Assembly: GCF_039566955.1 (NCBI RefSeq)
Contig: NZ_CP154796.1
Location: 558,001 to 622,000 of the forward strand
Origin: Micromonospora sp. DSM 45708
GTDB lineage: Bacteria; Actinomycetota; Actinomycetes; Mycobacteriales; Micromonosporaceae
Length of the DNA: 64,000 nt
Reading direction: 5' to 3'
Of the stretch, positions 24,682 through 33,456 are shown in pieces (the first letter of the stretch is position 1; each line of letters begins with the position of its first letter). The notes under the pieces were generated by a model. It saw only the letters and a program-made list of their open reading frames with translations. It did not search any database and was not told the origin of the DNA. Position numbers and translations under genes: made by a program.

Positions 24682-25413
24682 TCAGTTGCGGAAGGCGGCC
24701 TCGTCCTCGGCGTACAGCACGCACCACACCACCTTGCCGTCGGGCAACGCGGTGCTGCCCCAGCGGCGGGCCACCGTGTCGATGAGCAGCAGCCCCCGAC
24801 CGCCGACGGCGTCGACCGGGGCCGAACCGGCGAACGCGGGACGCCCGGCGGCGTGGTCGCGGACCGCCACGTGCAACGCGCTGCCGCGCGCCGCCAGCCG
24901 GAGCGTCATCGGCGTCGCGGCGTGCGCGACCACGTTGTTGACCATCTCGGTGACCGCAATGCAGGCGGGCTCCACCAGCTCCGGCAGGCCCCACCCGAGA
25001 CACCCGTCGGTGACCAGCGACCGGGCCCGGCGGGCGGACTCCGCCACCGGGGGCAGATCGGCTTCGAGCAGCTCGGGCGGCCCGGGACTGGGCGGCCCGG
25101 CCGGATCGAGCAGCAGCTCCGCGGCGGGCCAGTCGGCGACCTCGGCGCGGACCTCGTCGAGCATGTCGCGGACCCCCGGGTCGGGCATGCGCACCCGGGA
25201 CAGGTCGACGCGCACCGGGCCCGGCCGCTGCCAGCACCGGGCGAGCAGCGCGTCACGCACGGCCCCGGCGCCGGCCCGGTCGAGCACGCCGGTCAGCCTG
25301 ACCGTCGCGGAGGACTCGTCGGGCTCCACCAGGCAACGCGCGTCCGTCGGCATGATCGTCCCATTGTGCACGCCGGTCGCCGTACGCGCATCGGTCCGGT
25401 CGACGGGACTCAT
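24682..25413 (-). CDS. STAS-like domain fused to RsbW-like ATPase
   Basis: A 243-residue protein from ATG 25413. Residues ~20-110 look like a STAS (anti-anti-sigma) domain (SATVRLTGVLDRAGAGAVR, VRVDLSRVRMPDPGV). Residues ~125-240 form a GHKL ATPase with the N box ITEMVNNVVAHAA and GGRGLLLIDTVARRWG. The fusion joins modules that usually antagonise each other in sigma-factor partner switching. The start overlaps the SDR stop by 4 bp (ATGA), so the two genes are coupled. A second ATG at 25353 with almost the same preceding bases is an alternative. Confidence 0.8.
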   Translation of the reverse strand: MSPVDRTDARTATGVHNGTIMPTDARCLVEPDESSATVRLTGVLDRAGAGAVRDALLARCWQRPGPVRVDLSRVRMPDPGVRDMLDEVRAEVADWPAAELLLDPAGPPSPGPPELLEADLPPVAESARRARSLVTDGCLGWGLPELVEPACIAVTEMVNNVVAHAATPMTLRLAARGSALHVAVRDHAAGRPAFAGSAPVDAVGGRGLLLIDTVARRWGSTALPDGKVVWCVLYAEDEAAFRN

Positions 25414-26411
25414 GATCGTTCCGTCCGGGATCGTCGGCTGATCGCCGCGACGGTGCCGACCGCGGTGCCGGCGGCGGCCAGCCCGAAGGCGGCCGTCAGC
25501 CGCAGCAACTGGCCGCGCCGGCCGGACCAGCCGTCGGTCCGGGTCCCCGTCGCGTCCGGCGTGAAGACGTTGCCGTCGGCGTCCCGGCGTCCGCCGGGGC
25601 CGAACTGGGTGCGCGCGGTGTACCAGCCGAGCGCCCGCTCGGCCAACGCCGGGGCGAGCCGCCACTGGAGTCCCACCAACCGCGCCGCGCCGCCCGCGTA
25701 CGCCTCGCGTCGTGGCCGTCGCAGCAGCCGGACCATGGTCTCGGCCACCAGCTCCGGCGGGTAGACCGGAGGTGGCGGCGTCAGCTCCCGCCCGGTGTGG
25801 TTGGCCGCGTGCCGGAAGAACGGCGTGTCGACGGTGGCCGGCAGCACCGTGCAGAGCGAGACCTGCCCGCGCCCGGTCACCCGCAGCTCCTGCCGCACCG
25901 TGTCGGTCAGTCCCCGGATGGCGTGCTTGGTGGCGTTGTACGCGGACTGGTACGGCATGGCCACCTCGGCCAGCACGGACGCGTTGTTGACCAGCACCCC
26001 GCCGCCGGCCGCGGCCAGGTGGGGCAGCGCGGCGCGCGTCCCGTGCACGGTGCCGAGCAGGTTCACGTCGACCACCCGGCGGAACTCGGCCACCGGGATC
26101 TCGTCGAACAGCCCCACCGTGCCGACGGCCGCGTTGTTGATCCAGGCGTCGATCCGGCCGAACTCGGCGACCGCGCGCGCGGCCAGCCGTTGCACCGCGT
26201 CCGCGTCCGTCACGTCGGTGGGTACCGGGAGCGCCCGCCCGCCCAGCTCCCGGCAGTGCGCGGCGACGCGCCGCAACGCGTCCTCGGAACGGGCGGCCAG
26301 CACCACGGTCGTGCCCCGGGCGGCGAGCGCGTAGGCGGTGGCCGCGCCGATCCCGCTGGAGGCGCCGGTGATGACGACGGTGGCGTCGGCGAGACTGCGG
26401 GTGAGCGGCAT
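25410..26411 (-). CDS. Short-chain dehydrogenase/reductase with membrane-like C-terminus
   Basis: A 333-residue SDR. The cofactor motif TGASSGIG (about 16-23), NNAAVG, the catalytic Ser in NNASVLAEVA and YNATKH (Tyr-x-x-x-Lys) are intact; the Tyr is in AYNATKHAIRG. Beyond the usual ~250 residues there is a C-terminal extension with one hydrophobic segment (LRLTAAFGLAAAGTAVGTVAA), suggesting membrane attachment. Substrate unknown. ATG 26411 is favoured over an ATG seven codons earlier. It is the first gene of a pair with the STAS-ATPase fusion. Confidence 0.88.
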   Translation of the reverse strand: MPLTRSLADATVVITGASSGIGAATAYALAARGTTVVLAARSEDALRRVAAHCRELGGRALPVPTDVTDADAVQRLAARAVAEFGRIDAWINNAAVGTVGLFDEIPVAEFRRVVDVNLLGTVHGTRAALPHLAAAGGGVLVNNASVLAEVAMPYQSAYNATKHAIRGLTDTVRQELRVTGRGQVSLCTVLPATVDTPFFRHAANHTGRELTPPPPVYPPELVAETMVRLLRRPRREAYAGGAARLVGLQWRLAPALAERALGWYTARTQFGPGGRRDADGNVFTPDATGTRTDGWSGRRGQLLRLTAAFGLAAAGTAVGTVAAISRRSRTERS

Positions 26412-26604
26412 TCCCGAGCGGTACCCCGGCACCGGCCGGTCATGCCGATTCGCGACGCGCTGATCGGGTTCGGTCGGAACCGGTGTCCCGTCCGTGCGAC
26501 GCCGCGCCGCCGTACCGATCTGCCAGGTTTGCGGGCACCGACCCCGGGTTAATGGGACGCTCTGATCGGGAGAACCCGCCAGCTAGAACGCATGGAGGTG
26601 CACC

Positions 26605-27855
26605 ATGCGCGTCGGCCTTGTCTGTGCGCACGCCGGCTCGTCCACCGACGGTCCCACCGTCGGGACTCAGGAGCACATTGCGCGCGTGGCGGCTGAGCTC
26701 GCCGCCCGAGGCCACGAGGTCCGCGTGTACGAACGCCGCGACGCCGCCACCCAACCGGCCCTGGCCGAGCTGGACGGCTACCGCCTGGAACGTGTTCCGG
26801 TCGGCCCGCCCGCGCCGCTGCCCACCGGCGACCTGGTGCCGTACGTGGCCGAGTTCGGCCGCTGGCTGGCCGGCGAGTGGGCCGGCGACTGGACGCCCGA
26901 GGTGGTGCACGGGCACTACTGGGTGGGTGGCCTGGCCGCCGCCCACGCGGTCCGCGCTACCGACATCCCGGTCGTGCAGACCTTCCACTCGCTCGGCGTC
27001 GAGCAGCTCCGCCACCTCGGCCGGGGCTACGCCGGGCCGGGCCAGCGCATCCCGCTGGAACGGGCGCTGACCCGGGCCGTGGACGTGGCGGTCGCCCAGT
27101 GCAACGACGAGGTCGACGAGCTGACCCGGATGGGCCTGCAACGCACCTCGGTGGCGATGGTGCCGACCGGGGTGGACACCGGTCAGTTCCACCCGGACGG
27201 TGAGGCCGCGCCCCGCGACCAGCGGTCACGGATCCTCTCCGTCGGCGGGCTCACCCCCGGCCACGGCCAGGACGACCTGATCCGGGCGATGCGGCTGGTC
27301 GGCGACGCGGAGCTGGTGATCGCCGGTGGGCCGCCGGCCGAACGGCTGGCCGGGCACGCGGAGGCGCGCCGGCTGCGCCAACTGGCCGAGCGGGCCGGGG
27401 TGGCGGAGCGGATCCACCTGGTCGGCGCCGTCCCGCACGACCAGATGGCCACCTGGTACCGCTCCGCGGACGTGGTGGCCTGCACGCCGCACTACTCGTC
27501 CGCCGGGCGGGTGTCGCTGGAGGCGATGGCCTGCGGCGTGCCGGTGGTCGGCTACGCCATGGGCGGCATCGCCGACGCGGTGGTCGACGAGGTGACCGGC
27601 AAGCTGGTGCCGCCGGGCGACGTCCGCACGCTCGGGGTCACCCTGCGCCGGGTGCTCACCGACAACGCCGGGCGGTTCGCGTACGGCCACGCCGCGGTGG
27701 ACCGGGTGCGGTGCAGCTACACCTGGGAGCGGACGGCCGCGGCGCTGGAGCGGCTCTACGAACGGGTGATCGGGCGTCGCCGGCCGGCCACCCCGGTGGA
27801 GCCGACGCCGCCGGTCGAGGTGGTCGCCGGACGCGGGCCGGTCGAGGCGGCCTGA
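26605..27855 (+). CDS. GT4-family glycosyltransferase
   Basis: A 416-residue GT-B glycosyltransferase. The N-terminal domain starts MRVGLVCAHAGSSTDGP and contains HGHYWVGGLAAAHAV; the C-terminal domain has VPTGVDTGQFHP and SSAGRVSLEAMACGVPVVGY, the E(x7)E-like nucleotide-sugar site of GT4 enzymes such as MshA. Acceptor unknown. ATG 26605 follows a GGAGGTG ribosome site. Its last 100 bp overlap the 3' end of the opposite-strand EamA-like gene. Confidence 0.88.
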   Translation: MRVGLVCAHAGSSTDGPTVGTQEHIARVAAELAARGHEVRVYERRDAATQPALAELDGYRLERVPVGPPAPLPTGDLVPYVAEFGRWLAGEWAGDWTPEVVHGHYWVGGLAAAHAVRATDIPVVQTFHSLGVEQLRHLGRGYAGPGQRIPLERALTRAVDVAVAQCNDEVDELTRMGLQRTSVAMVPTGVDTGQFHPDGEAAPRDQRSRILSVGGLTPGHGQDDLIRAMRLVGDAELVIAGGPPAERLAGHAEARRLRQLAERAGVAERIHLVGAVPHDQMATWYRSADVVACTPHYSSAGRVSLEAMACGVPVVGYAMGGIADAVVDEVTGKLVPPGDVRTLGVTLRRVLTDNAGRFAYGHAAVDRVRCSYTWERTAAALERLYERVIGRRRPATPVEPTPPVEVVAGRGPVEAA

Positions 27856-28742
27856 GCCGGCACCACCCCGACGCCGATCATCGCCGGCCCCCGGTCGCGG
27901 ACGGCCGGGTGGTGGTGCTGCGGTTGGGCGTACCGGGTCAGGCCGACCACGGCGGCCAGCGTGACCAGGAAGCCCAACCCGGCCAGCCACTCCCGGCCGG
28001 GCCAGATCTTGTCGCCGAGCAGCAGCACCCCGATGATCGCCGCGGGCACCGCGCCGGCCGCGTCCATCGCGGCCACCGCCGCGGTGGTCGAGCCGCGCTG
28101 CATGGCCAGGCCCAGCAGGAGTTGGCCGACCAGCGAGTGCGCGATCAGCAGGTAGAGCAGCGGGTCCCGGACGAACGCCTCGGTCGACTCGGCGGAGGCC
28201 AGCGGGCGGGCCGCCACCGCGGCGGCGGAGAACGCCATCCCGGCCAGTGAACCGAGCACCACCGACCCGGGCGCGCCGTGCAGCCGGGCGGCGAAGAAGC
28301 CGGACGCGGCGATCGCGCCGAGCGCCGCCACCAGGCCGACCAGCCCGGCGGTGCCGAGCTGCCGGGACGGGGCCGGCTCGGCCGACAGCACCAGCGCGGT
28401 GATCCCGCCGAACAGCAGCACCAGCAGCCCGACCTCGGCGGCCGGCAGCCGCCACTTGAGCACCAGCACGCCGAGCACCGCGGTCACCCCCAGCCCGGCC
28501 GCCACGCTGGCCTGGACCAGGAACAGCGGCAGGTCCCGGCGGGCCAGGAAGGCCAGCACGAAACCGACGATCTGGCAGGTCAACCCGATCAGGTACGTCC
28601 GGTGGCCGGCCAGCCGCAGCAGCAGCCCCGGGTCGAACGTGTGGTGCACGGTGGTCCGCGCGGCGGCCACCGACTGGAGGAGGTTGGCGAAGCCGTACGC
28701 GACGATCATCGCCGCGAGGAAGCACCAGCCGGAGGACACCAC
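27756..28742 (-). CDS. EamA/DMT-like membrane transporter
   Basis: A 328-residue protein with nine to ten hydrophobic segments between residues 5 and 285, including a second EamA-like half near GSTTAAVAAMDAAGAVPAAI and IGVLLLGDKIWPG. This fits the drug/metabolite transporter superfamily. The cytoplasmic tail after ~290 is low-complexity and is encoded opposite the end of the glycosyltransferase gene. GTG 28742 is the likely start. Substrate unknown. hisN lies 27 bp upstream in the same direction. Confidence 0.8.
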   Translation of the reverse strand: MVSSGWCFLAAMIVAYGFANLLQSVAAARTTVHHTFDPGLLLRLAGHRTYLIGLTCQIVGFVLAFLARRDLPLFLVQASVAAGLGVTAVLGVLVLKWRLPAAEVGLLVLLFGGITALVLSAEPAPSRQLGTAGLVGLVAALGAIAASGFFAARLHGAPGSVVLGSLAGMAFSAAAVAARPLASAESTEAFVRDPLLYLLIAHSLVGQLLLGLAMQRGSTTAAVAAMDAAGAVPAAIIGVLLLGDKIWPGREWLAGLGFLVTLAAVVGLTRYAQPQHHHPAVRDRGPAMIGVGVVPAQAASTGPRPATTSTGGVGSTGVAGRRRPITRS

Positions 28743-28769
28743 CTGGCGAGGATAGAGGCTCGGGCCCGG

Positions 28770-29588
28770 TCAGCGCTCGGTCGGCCGGCCGAGCCGGCCC
28801 AGGATGTCGTCGTGCAGCGGGCCGTTGCTGGCCACGGCGCTGATGTCGGCCGAGTCGACGCCGGCCGGCGCGGGACGCCCGGCCAGGTCGGTGAACCGGC
28901 CGCCGGCCTCGGTGACGATCGGCACCAGCGCGGCGACGTCCCACAGCGACAGCTCCGGTTCCACCATCACGTCCAGTGCACCCTCGGCCAACAGCATGTA
29001 GCCGTAGAAGTCGCCGTACGCCCGGCTGCGCCAGGTGTCCCGCATGAGTTGCAGCATCGCGTCCAGCCGGCCGGCCTGTTCCCAACCGGTCAGCGACGAG
29101 TAGCAGACGCTCGCGTCGGCCAGCGCCGTGACGCCGGAGACCCGGATCGGCGTGGCCTCCGCCGGGCCGGGACCGGCGAACGCGCCGGCGCCGAGCGCGC
29201 CCCACCAGCGTCGGCCCAGCGCCGGCGCGGAGACCAGGCCGAGCACCGGCCGGTCGTGCTCCAGCAGCGCGATCAGCGTGGCCCAGACCGGTACGCCCCG
29301 GACGAAGTTCTTCGTCCCGTCGATCGGGTCGACCACCCAGCGCCGCCCGTCCGGGCCGGCGGCGGGCTGCTCGCCGTACTCCTCGCCGAGCAGGCCGTCG
29401 GCGGGTCGGTGGGCGGCCAGCAGGGCCCGGATCTCCCGCTCCACGGCGGTGTCCGCGTCGGAGACCGGGGTCAGGTCCGGCTTCGACTCCACCCGCAGGT
29501 CGAGCGCGCGGAACCGGGCCGAGGAGACGGCGTCCGCGGCGTCCGCGAGCAGGTGGGCGAGGGTGAGGTCGTCGGCGTACCCGGTCAT
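28770..29588 (-). CDS. hisN: Histidinol-phosphatase, IMPase family
   Basis: A 272-residue member of the inositol monophosphatase family. Metal-binding motifs are present: GEEYGE (about 70), WVVDPIDGTKNFVRG (86-100) and the C-terminal LSLWDVAALVPIVTEAGG. In actinobacteria this gene next to rsgA-aroA is the HisN histidinol-phosphatase that acts before HisD in histidine synthesis. ATG 29588 gives MTGYADDL. It is separated by 60 bp from rsgA upstream in the same direction. Confidence 0.92.
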   Translation of the reverse strand: MTGYADDLTLAHLLADAADAVSSARFRALDLRVESKPDLTPVSDADTAVEREIRALLAAHRPADGLLGEEYGEQPAAGPDGRRWVVDPIDGTKNFVRGVPVWATLIALLEHDRPVLGLVSAPALGRRWWGALGAGAFAGPGPAEATPIRVSGVTALADASVCYSSLTGWEQAGRLDAMLQLMRDTWRSRAYGDFYGYMLLAEGALDVMVEPELSLWDVAALVPIVTEAGGRFTDLAGRPAPAGVDSADISAVASNGPLHDDILGRLGRPTER

Positions 29589-29648
29589 GGTCGACACGGT
29601 AGTGCGGCGTGCCCGGCCGGTGCCGGCGGGTGGCCGTCGGCCCGCCGG

Positions 29649-30683
29649 TCAGGACCCGGCGAGCGGATCGCCCGGGTTGCGCTCGGGCTCCCGCGCGTCG
29701 CCCTCGCCGTTGCGCGAGGCCAGCAGCCGCCGGTACGAGGCGAGCCGGCGCGGGTCCGCCTTCCCGGCGGCCACCCAGGCGTCCAGCGCGCAGTCCGCCT
29801 CGTCGGCGCCGTGCGCGCAGTTCGCCGGGCAGTCGACGGTCGCCTCGACCAGGTCGGGGAAGCCGTGCAGCAGGCTCTCCGCGGACACGTGCGCCAACCC
29901 GAAGCTGCGTACGCCGGGGGTGTCGACGATCCAGCCCGGGCCGGTGTCGGGGCCCGGGGGCAGGCGCAGCGCCACCGCGCTGGTCGAGGTGTGCCGGCCC
30001 CGGCCGATCGCGCTGACCGTGCCGACCGCCCGTTCCGCCTCCGGGACGAGGCGGTTGACAAGCGTCGACTTGCCCACCCCGGAGTGCCCCACCAGCACCG
30101 AGACCCGGCCGGCGAGCAGCGCGCGCAGGTCGGCCAGGTCGGAGCCCGGGCGGATCAGCACGTACGGCAGCTCCAGCTCGGTGTAGTAGCCGACCACCGC
30201 CTCCGGGCCGGCCAGGTCGGCCTTGGTGAGGCAGAGCAACGGCTCGATGCCGGCGTCGTACGCGGCGACCAGGCAGCGGTCGATGAACCCGGTGCGTGGC
30301 GGCGGGTCGGCCAGCGCGCTGACGATCACCAACTGGTCGGCGTTCGCCACCACCACCCGCTCCAGCCGCCCCTCGGCGGTGGTCTCGTCGTCGTCGGCGG
30401 TACGCCGCAGCACCGACGTGCGCTCGGCGATGCGCACGATGCGGGCCAGCGCGCCGGGCGCGCCGGAGACGTCACCGACCAGCCACACCCGGTCGCCCAC
30501 CACCACCGACTTGCGGCCCAGCTCGCGGGCGCGCATGGCGGTGACGACCGGATCGTCCGGGCCGGCGTCCGGCCGGACGCAGGTGTAGCGCCCCCGGTCG
30601 ACAGCGATCACGAACCCGTCGACCGCGTCGGCGTGCCGGGGCCGGGTGCGGGTGCGCGGCCGTGACGACCGGCCGGGGCGCAC
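29649..30683 (-). CDS. rsgA: Ribosome small-subunit GTPase RsgA
   Basis: A circularly permuted GTPase acting in 30S maturation. An OB-fold (about 20-95) is followed by G4-like TKAD, the P-loop GHSGVGKSTL, DTPG and a C-terminal zinc knuckle (CPANCAHGADEADC). The GTG at 30683 starts at MRPGRSSRPRTRTRPRH, but the open frame continues upstream to the aroA stop and encodes REYDEDDVR, which matches the conserved N-terminus of actinobacterial RsgA. A CTG at 30725 behind a GGGGGGA site would restore it, so translation probably starts there. Confidence 0.93.
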   Translation of the reverse strand: MRPGRSSRPRTRTRPRHADAVDGFVIAVDRGRYTCVRPDAGPDDPVVTAMRARELGRKSVVVGDRVWLVGDVSGAPGALARIVRIAERTSVLRRTADDDETTAEGRLERVVVANADQLVIVSALADPPPRTGFIDRCLVAAYDAGIEPLLCLTKADLAGPEAVVGYYTELELPYVLIRPGSDLADLRALLAGRVSVLVGHSGVGKSTLVNRLVPEAERAVGTVSAIGRGRHTSTSAVALRLPPGPDTGPGWIVDTPGVRSFGLAHVSAESLLHGFPDLVEATVDCPANCAHGADEADCALDAWVAAGKADPRRLASYRRLLASRNGEGDAREPERNPGDPLAGS

Positions 30684-30740
30684 CCGGACGTCGTCCTCGT
30701 CGTACTCCCGCCGCCTGGTCGCCAGGGCGTCCCCCCACTG

Positions 30741-32048
30741 TCAGTTCTTGCCGGTCACCATCCCCGACCATAGTGCCGGGAACTCCGGCATGGTCTTCGA
30801 GGTGCATGTCACGTCGTCGACCTCGATGCCGGGGACGGCCAGCCCGGCCACCGCCGCGGCGTGCGCCATCCGGTGGTCGGCGTACGTCCGGAAGGTCCCG
30901 CCGCGCAGCGGGCGGGGCCGGATCTCCAGGCCGTCGCGGGTCTCGGTGATGTCGGCGCCGAGCGCGGTGAACTCCGTCGCCAGCGCGGTGACCCGGTCGG
31001 TCTCGTGGCCCCGGATGTGACTGATCCCGGTCAGCCGGGACGGGCCGTCGGCCAGCAGGGCGAGCGCGGTCAGCACCGGGGTCAGCTCGCCGACGTCGGA
31101 GAGGTCGGCGTCCAGCCCGCGCACCGCGCCGGTGCCCCGCACGGTCAGCCCGTCGGTGCCCAGCGTCACCTCGGCGCCCATCCGGTGCAGCAGCGCGCGC
31201 AGCCGCTCGACCGGCTGGAGGCTGCTGCGCGGCCAGCCCTGGAGGGTGACCTGGCCGCCGGTGACCAGCGCGGCGGCGAAGAACGGCGCGGCGCCGGAGA
31301 GGTCCGGTTCGATCTCCCAGCCGCGCCCGGTGAGCGGGCCGGGCTCGACCACCCAGACGTCGGGGGTGGTGTCGTCCACGGCGGCCCCGGCGGCGCGCAG
31401 CATCTGCACGGTCATCCGCACGTGCGGCGCGGACGGCACCGGCGGGCCCTCGTGCCGGACCACCACGCCCCGGTCGAAGCGGGGCGCGGCCAGCAGCAGC
31501 CCGGAGACGAGTTGACTGGACGCGGAGGCGTCGATGACCACCTCGCCACCGGTCACCCGGCCGGTGCCCAGGACGACCAGCGGCAGGCTGCCGGTCGGCG
31601 GGGTGTCGACGCGGACGCCGAGGGCGCGCAACGCGCCGATCAGCGGCCCGAGCGGGCGGGTGCGGGCGTGCGGGTCGCCGTCGAACGTGACCCGTCCGGC
31701 GGCCAGCCCGGCCACCGGGGGCAGGAAGCGCATCACGGTGCCGGCCAGGCCGACGTCGACGTGCGCCGGACCGACCGGTGGATGCGGCCGGACCAGCCAG
31801 CGGTCGTCGTCGGAGACCGACATGTGGGCCCCCAGCTCGCGCAGGCCGCCGGCCATCAGCTCGGTGTCCCGGGCGCGCAGCGGCCGGTCGAGCGTCGACG
31901 GCCCGCTGGCCAGCGCCGCGAGCACCAGCGCCCGGGCGGTCATCGACTTGGAGCCGGGCAGGCGCAGCGTCGCGGCGACCGGGTCGCCCGCGGTCGGCGC
32001 GGTCCACGGCTGCGGCGGACGCGTAGCGGTCAGATTCCCCACGCCCAC
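30741..32048 (-). CDS. aroA: 3-phosphoshikimate 1-carboxyvinyltransferase (EPSP synthase)
   Basis: A 435-residue EPSP synthase joining shikimate 3-phosphate with phosphoenolpyruvate in the chorismate pathway. Motifs: LPGSKSMTARALVLAAL near residue 30 (active-site Lys), GLAGTVMRFLPPVA, DPHARTRPLGPL, SASSQLVSGLLL, and HETDRVTALATE late in the protein. Two GTG codons (32048 and 32042) can start it; neither has a strong ribosome site. Its stop lies just before rsgA, which it probably shares a transcript with. Confidence 0.95.
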   Translation of the reverse strand: MGVGNLTATRPPQPWTAPTAGDPVAATLRLPGSKSMTARALVLAALASGPSTLDRPLRARDTELMAGGLRELGAHMSVSDDDRWLVRPHPPVGPAHVDVGLAGTVMRFLPPVAGLAAGRVTFDGDPHARTRPLGPLIGALRALGVRVDTPPTGSLPLVVLGTGRVTGGEVVIDASASSQLVSGLLLAAPRFDRGVVVRHEGPPVPSAPHVRMTVQMLRAAGAAVDDTTPDVWVVEPGPLTGRGWEIEPDLSGAAPFFAAALVTGGQVTLQGWPRSSLQPVERLRALLHRMGAEVTLGTDGLTVRGTGAVRGLDADLSDVGELTPVLTALALLADGPSRLTGISHIRGHETDRVTALATEFTALGADITETRDGLEIRPRPLRGGTFRTYADHRMAHAAAVAGLAVPGIEVDDVTCTSKTMPEFPALWSGMVTGKN

Positions 32049-32144
32049 ATTCTGCCAAGCCGACGGTCCGGTGGGACCGGCCCGCGGGCCCGCTCCCGTT
32101 GGGCGGGACAGCCGGAACGGGCGGGTGGGGCTAGCGTGGGCGCC

Positions 32145-32852
32145 ATGTGCGGGAGGTACGCGACGACCCGGAACGCGGGCGACCTGAGCGCGTTGTTCGA
32201 GTCCGTCGACTCGACCGGCGAGGTCGGGCCCGACTTCAACGTCGCCCCGACCGATCCGGCGCCGTTGGTCCGGCTCGCGCCGGAGGGGCACCGGCTGCTC
32301 TCGCTGGGCCGGTGGGGGCTGCTCCCACCCTGGTCCCGCAGCGCGTCCGGCGCCGCCCGCATGATCAACGCGCGGGCCGAGACGGTCGCCACCAGCCGGG
32401 CGTACGCCCCGTCGTTCGCCCGCCGCCGCTGCCTGGTGCCGGCCGACGGATGGTACGAGTGGGTCCGCCGTCCCGACGGCCGCCGGCAGCCCTACTTCAT
32501 GACCCCGCGGGACGGCTCGGTGCTGGCCTTCGCGGGCATCTGGTCGGTCTGGGAGTCGGCCGGGTCGGCCCGGCTCACGTTCAGCGTGCTGACCACCGCG
32601 GCGCTCGGCGAGCTGGCCGAGGTGCACGACCGGATGCCGCTGCTGCTGCCCCCGGAGCGTTGGGCGGCCTGGCTCGGCCCGACCGACGAGCCCGCCGCGT
32701 TGCTCGTCCCGCCCGACGCCGGGCAACTCGCCGGGTTGGAGATCCGTCCGGTCTCCCCGGCGGTCGGCGACGTCCGCAACGACGGTCCCGAGCTGATCGT
32801 CCGGGTCGCTCCGGAGGGCGCGGAGGCGGGCTCCGAACCGGGGCTGTTCTGA
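32145..32852 (+). CDS. SRAP (YedK/HMCES) abasic-site processing protein
   Basis: A 235-residue SOS-response-associated peptidase. The catalytic Cys2 follows the start Met (MCGRYA), and NVAPTDPAPLVR, GLLPPW, INARAET, CLVPADGWYEW and LAFAGIW are family motifs; the active-site Glu is in the WYEW region and the His in EVHDRMPLLL. HMCES/YedK crosslinks abasic sites in single-stranded DNA through Cys2. ATG 32145 is fixed by that requirement. Divergent from aroA, as Rv3226c/Rv3227 in mycobacteria. Confidence 0.95.
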   Translation: MCGRYATTRNAGDLSALFESVDSTGEVGPDFNVAPTDPAPLVRLAPEGHRLLSLGRWGLLPPWSRSASGAARMINARAETVATSRAYAPSFARRRCLVPADGWYEWVRRPDGRRQPYFMTPRDGSVLAFAGIWSVWESAGSARLTFSVLTTAALGELAEVHDRMPLLLPPERWAAWLGPTDEPAALLVPPDAGQLAGLEIRPVSPAVGDVRNDGPELIVRVAPEGAEAGSEPGLF

Positions 32853-32858
32853 TCACGC

Positions 32859-32880
32859 TCAGCACATTGTCGAGTGCTGA
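32859..32880. promoter_or_regulatory. Dyad upstream of the WhiB-like gene
   Basis: TCAGCAC (32859-32865) and GTGCTGA (32874-32880) form a 7-bp dyad with an 8-nt spacer, just after the SRAP stop and ahead of an AT-richer stretch (32920-32960). It may be an operator or part of a weak hairpin. Confidence 0.3.
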
Positions 32881-33063
32881 TTTGCCGGGGTTGCGCCTGA
32901 AACGTCGCCCGGCCGTTTAGTCATGTTTACTGAAGACTCTTGTCCCCGTGTGCGCGAATGCGATAGAACACAGCGCCGGTGATGGGTGTCCGTTCGCACG
33001 GGGCGAATGACATTCATCGATCTTCAGAGGGTCTTCGCCGGTCCCACGGGGGAGGTGGGTGTA

Positions 33064-33456
33064 TTGACACGGGCACGCATGCCCCGCCCGCACGAGGTGG
33101 CCGCCGCGCGGCGTGATCCGCGACTGCTGCGGGCCTTGCGCGAACGACGACAGGACGAGGCGTGGCGCACCAGGGGCACCTGCCAGAGCGTCGATCCGGA
33201 GACGTTCTTTCCGGCGCCCAACGAGCCGGCCGACGCGGCGGTGGCGCTCTGCCGCACCTGTGACGTCCAGGGTTCCTGCCTGGCCTGGGCGTTGGAGGTG
33301 GGTGACTGCCACGGTGTCTGGGGCGCCACCACGCCGCGTGAGCGACGGGCCATGCTGGTCGCCTGGCGCAGCGAGGTGCAGCCGGATCCGGACGCGGTCG
33401 ACGAACCCGGCCCGCCGGTCCGGGACCGCCTGCTGACGCTGGTGCCGTTGAGCTGA
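33064..33456 (+). CDS. WhiB-family protein (GVWGA variant)
   Basis: About 130 residues. Cluster cysteines are seen in TRGTCQSVDPETFFP and CRTCDVQGSC (one plus three), followed by WALEVGDCHGVWGATTPRERR. The turn reads GVWGA where most Wbl proteins have GVWGG. A longer N-terminal arm rich in Arg precedes the cluster. TTG 33064 is chosen because GGGGGAGGT lies 8 nt upstream; GTG 33055 or ATG 33007 are alternatives. It sits between the SRAP gene and the sigR region. The Wbl class is not clear; it is neither WhiB1 nor WhiB7. Confidence 0.85.
   Translation: MTRARMPRPHEVAAARRDPRLLRALRERRQDEAWRTRGTCQSVDPETFFPAPNEPADAAVALCRTCDVQGSCLAWALEVGDCHGVWGATTPRERRAMLVAWRSEVQPDPDAVDEPGPPVRDRLLTLVPLS

Noticed and set aside
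32859..32880. CIRCE/HrcA operator
   Set aside because: The half-sites resemble TTAGCAC/GTGCTAA but the spacing is 8 nt instead of the usual 13 between these cores, and no heat-shock gene follows.
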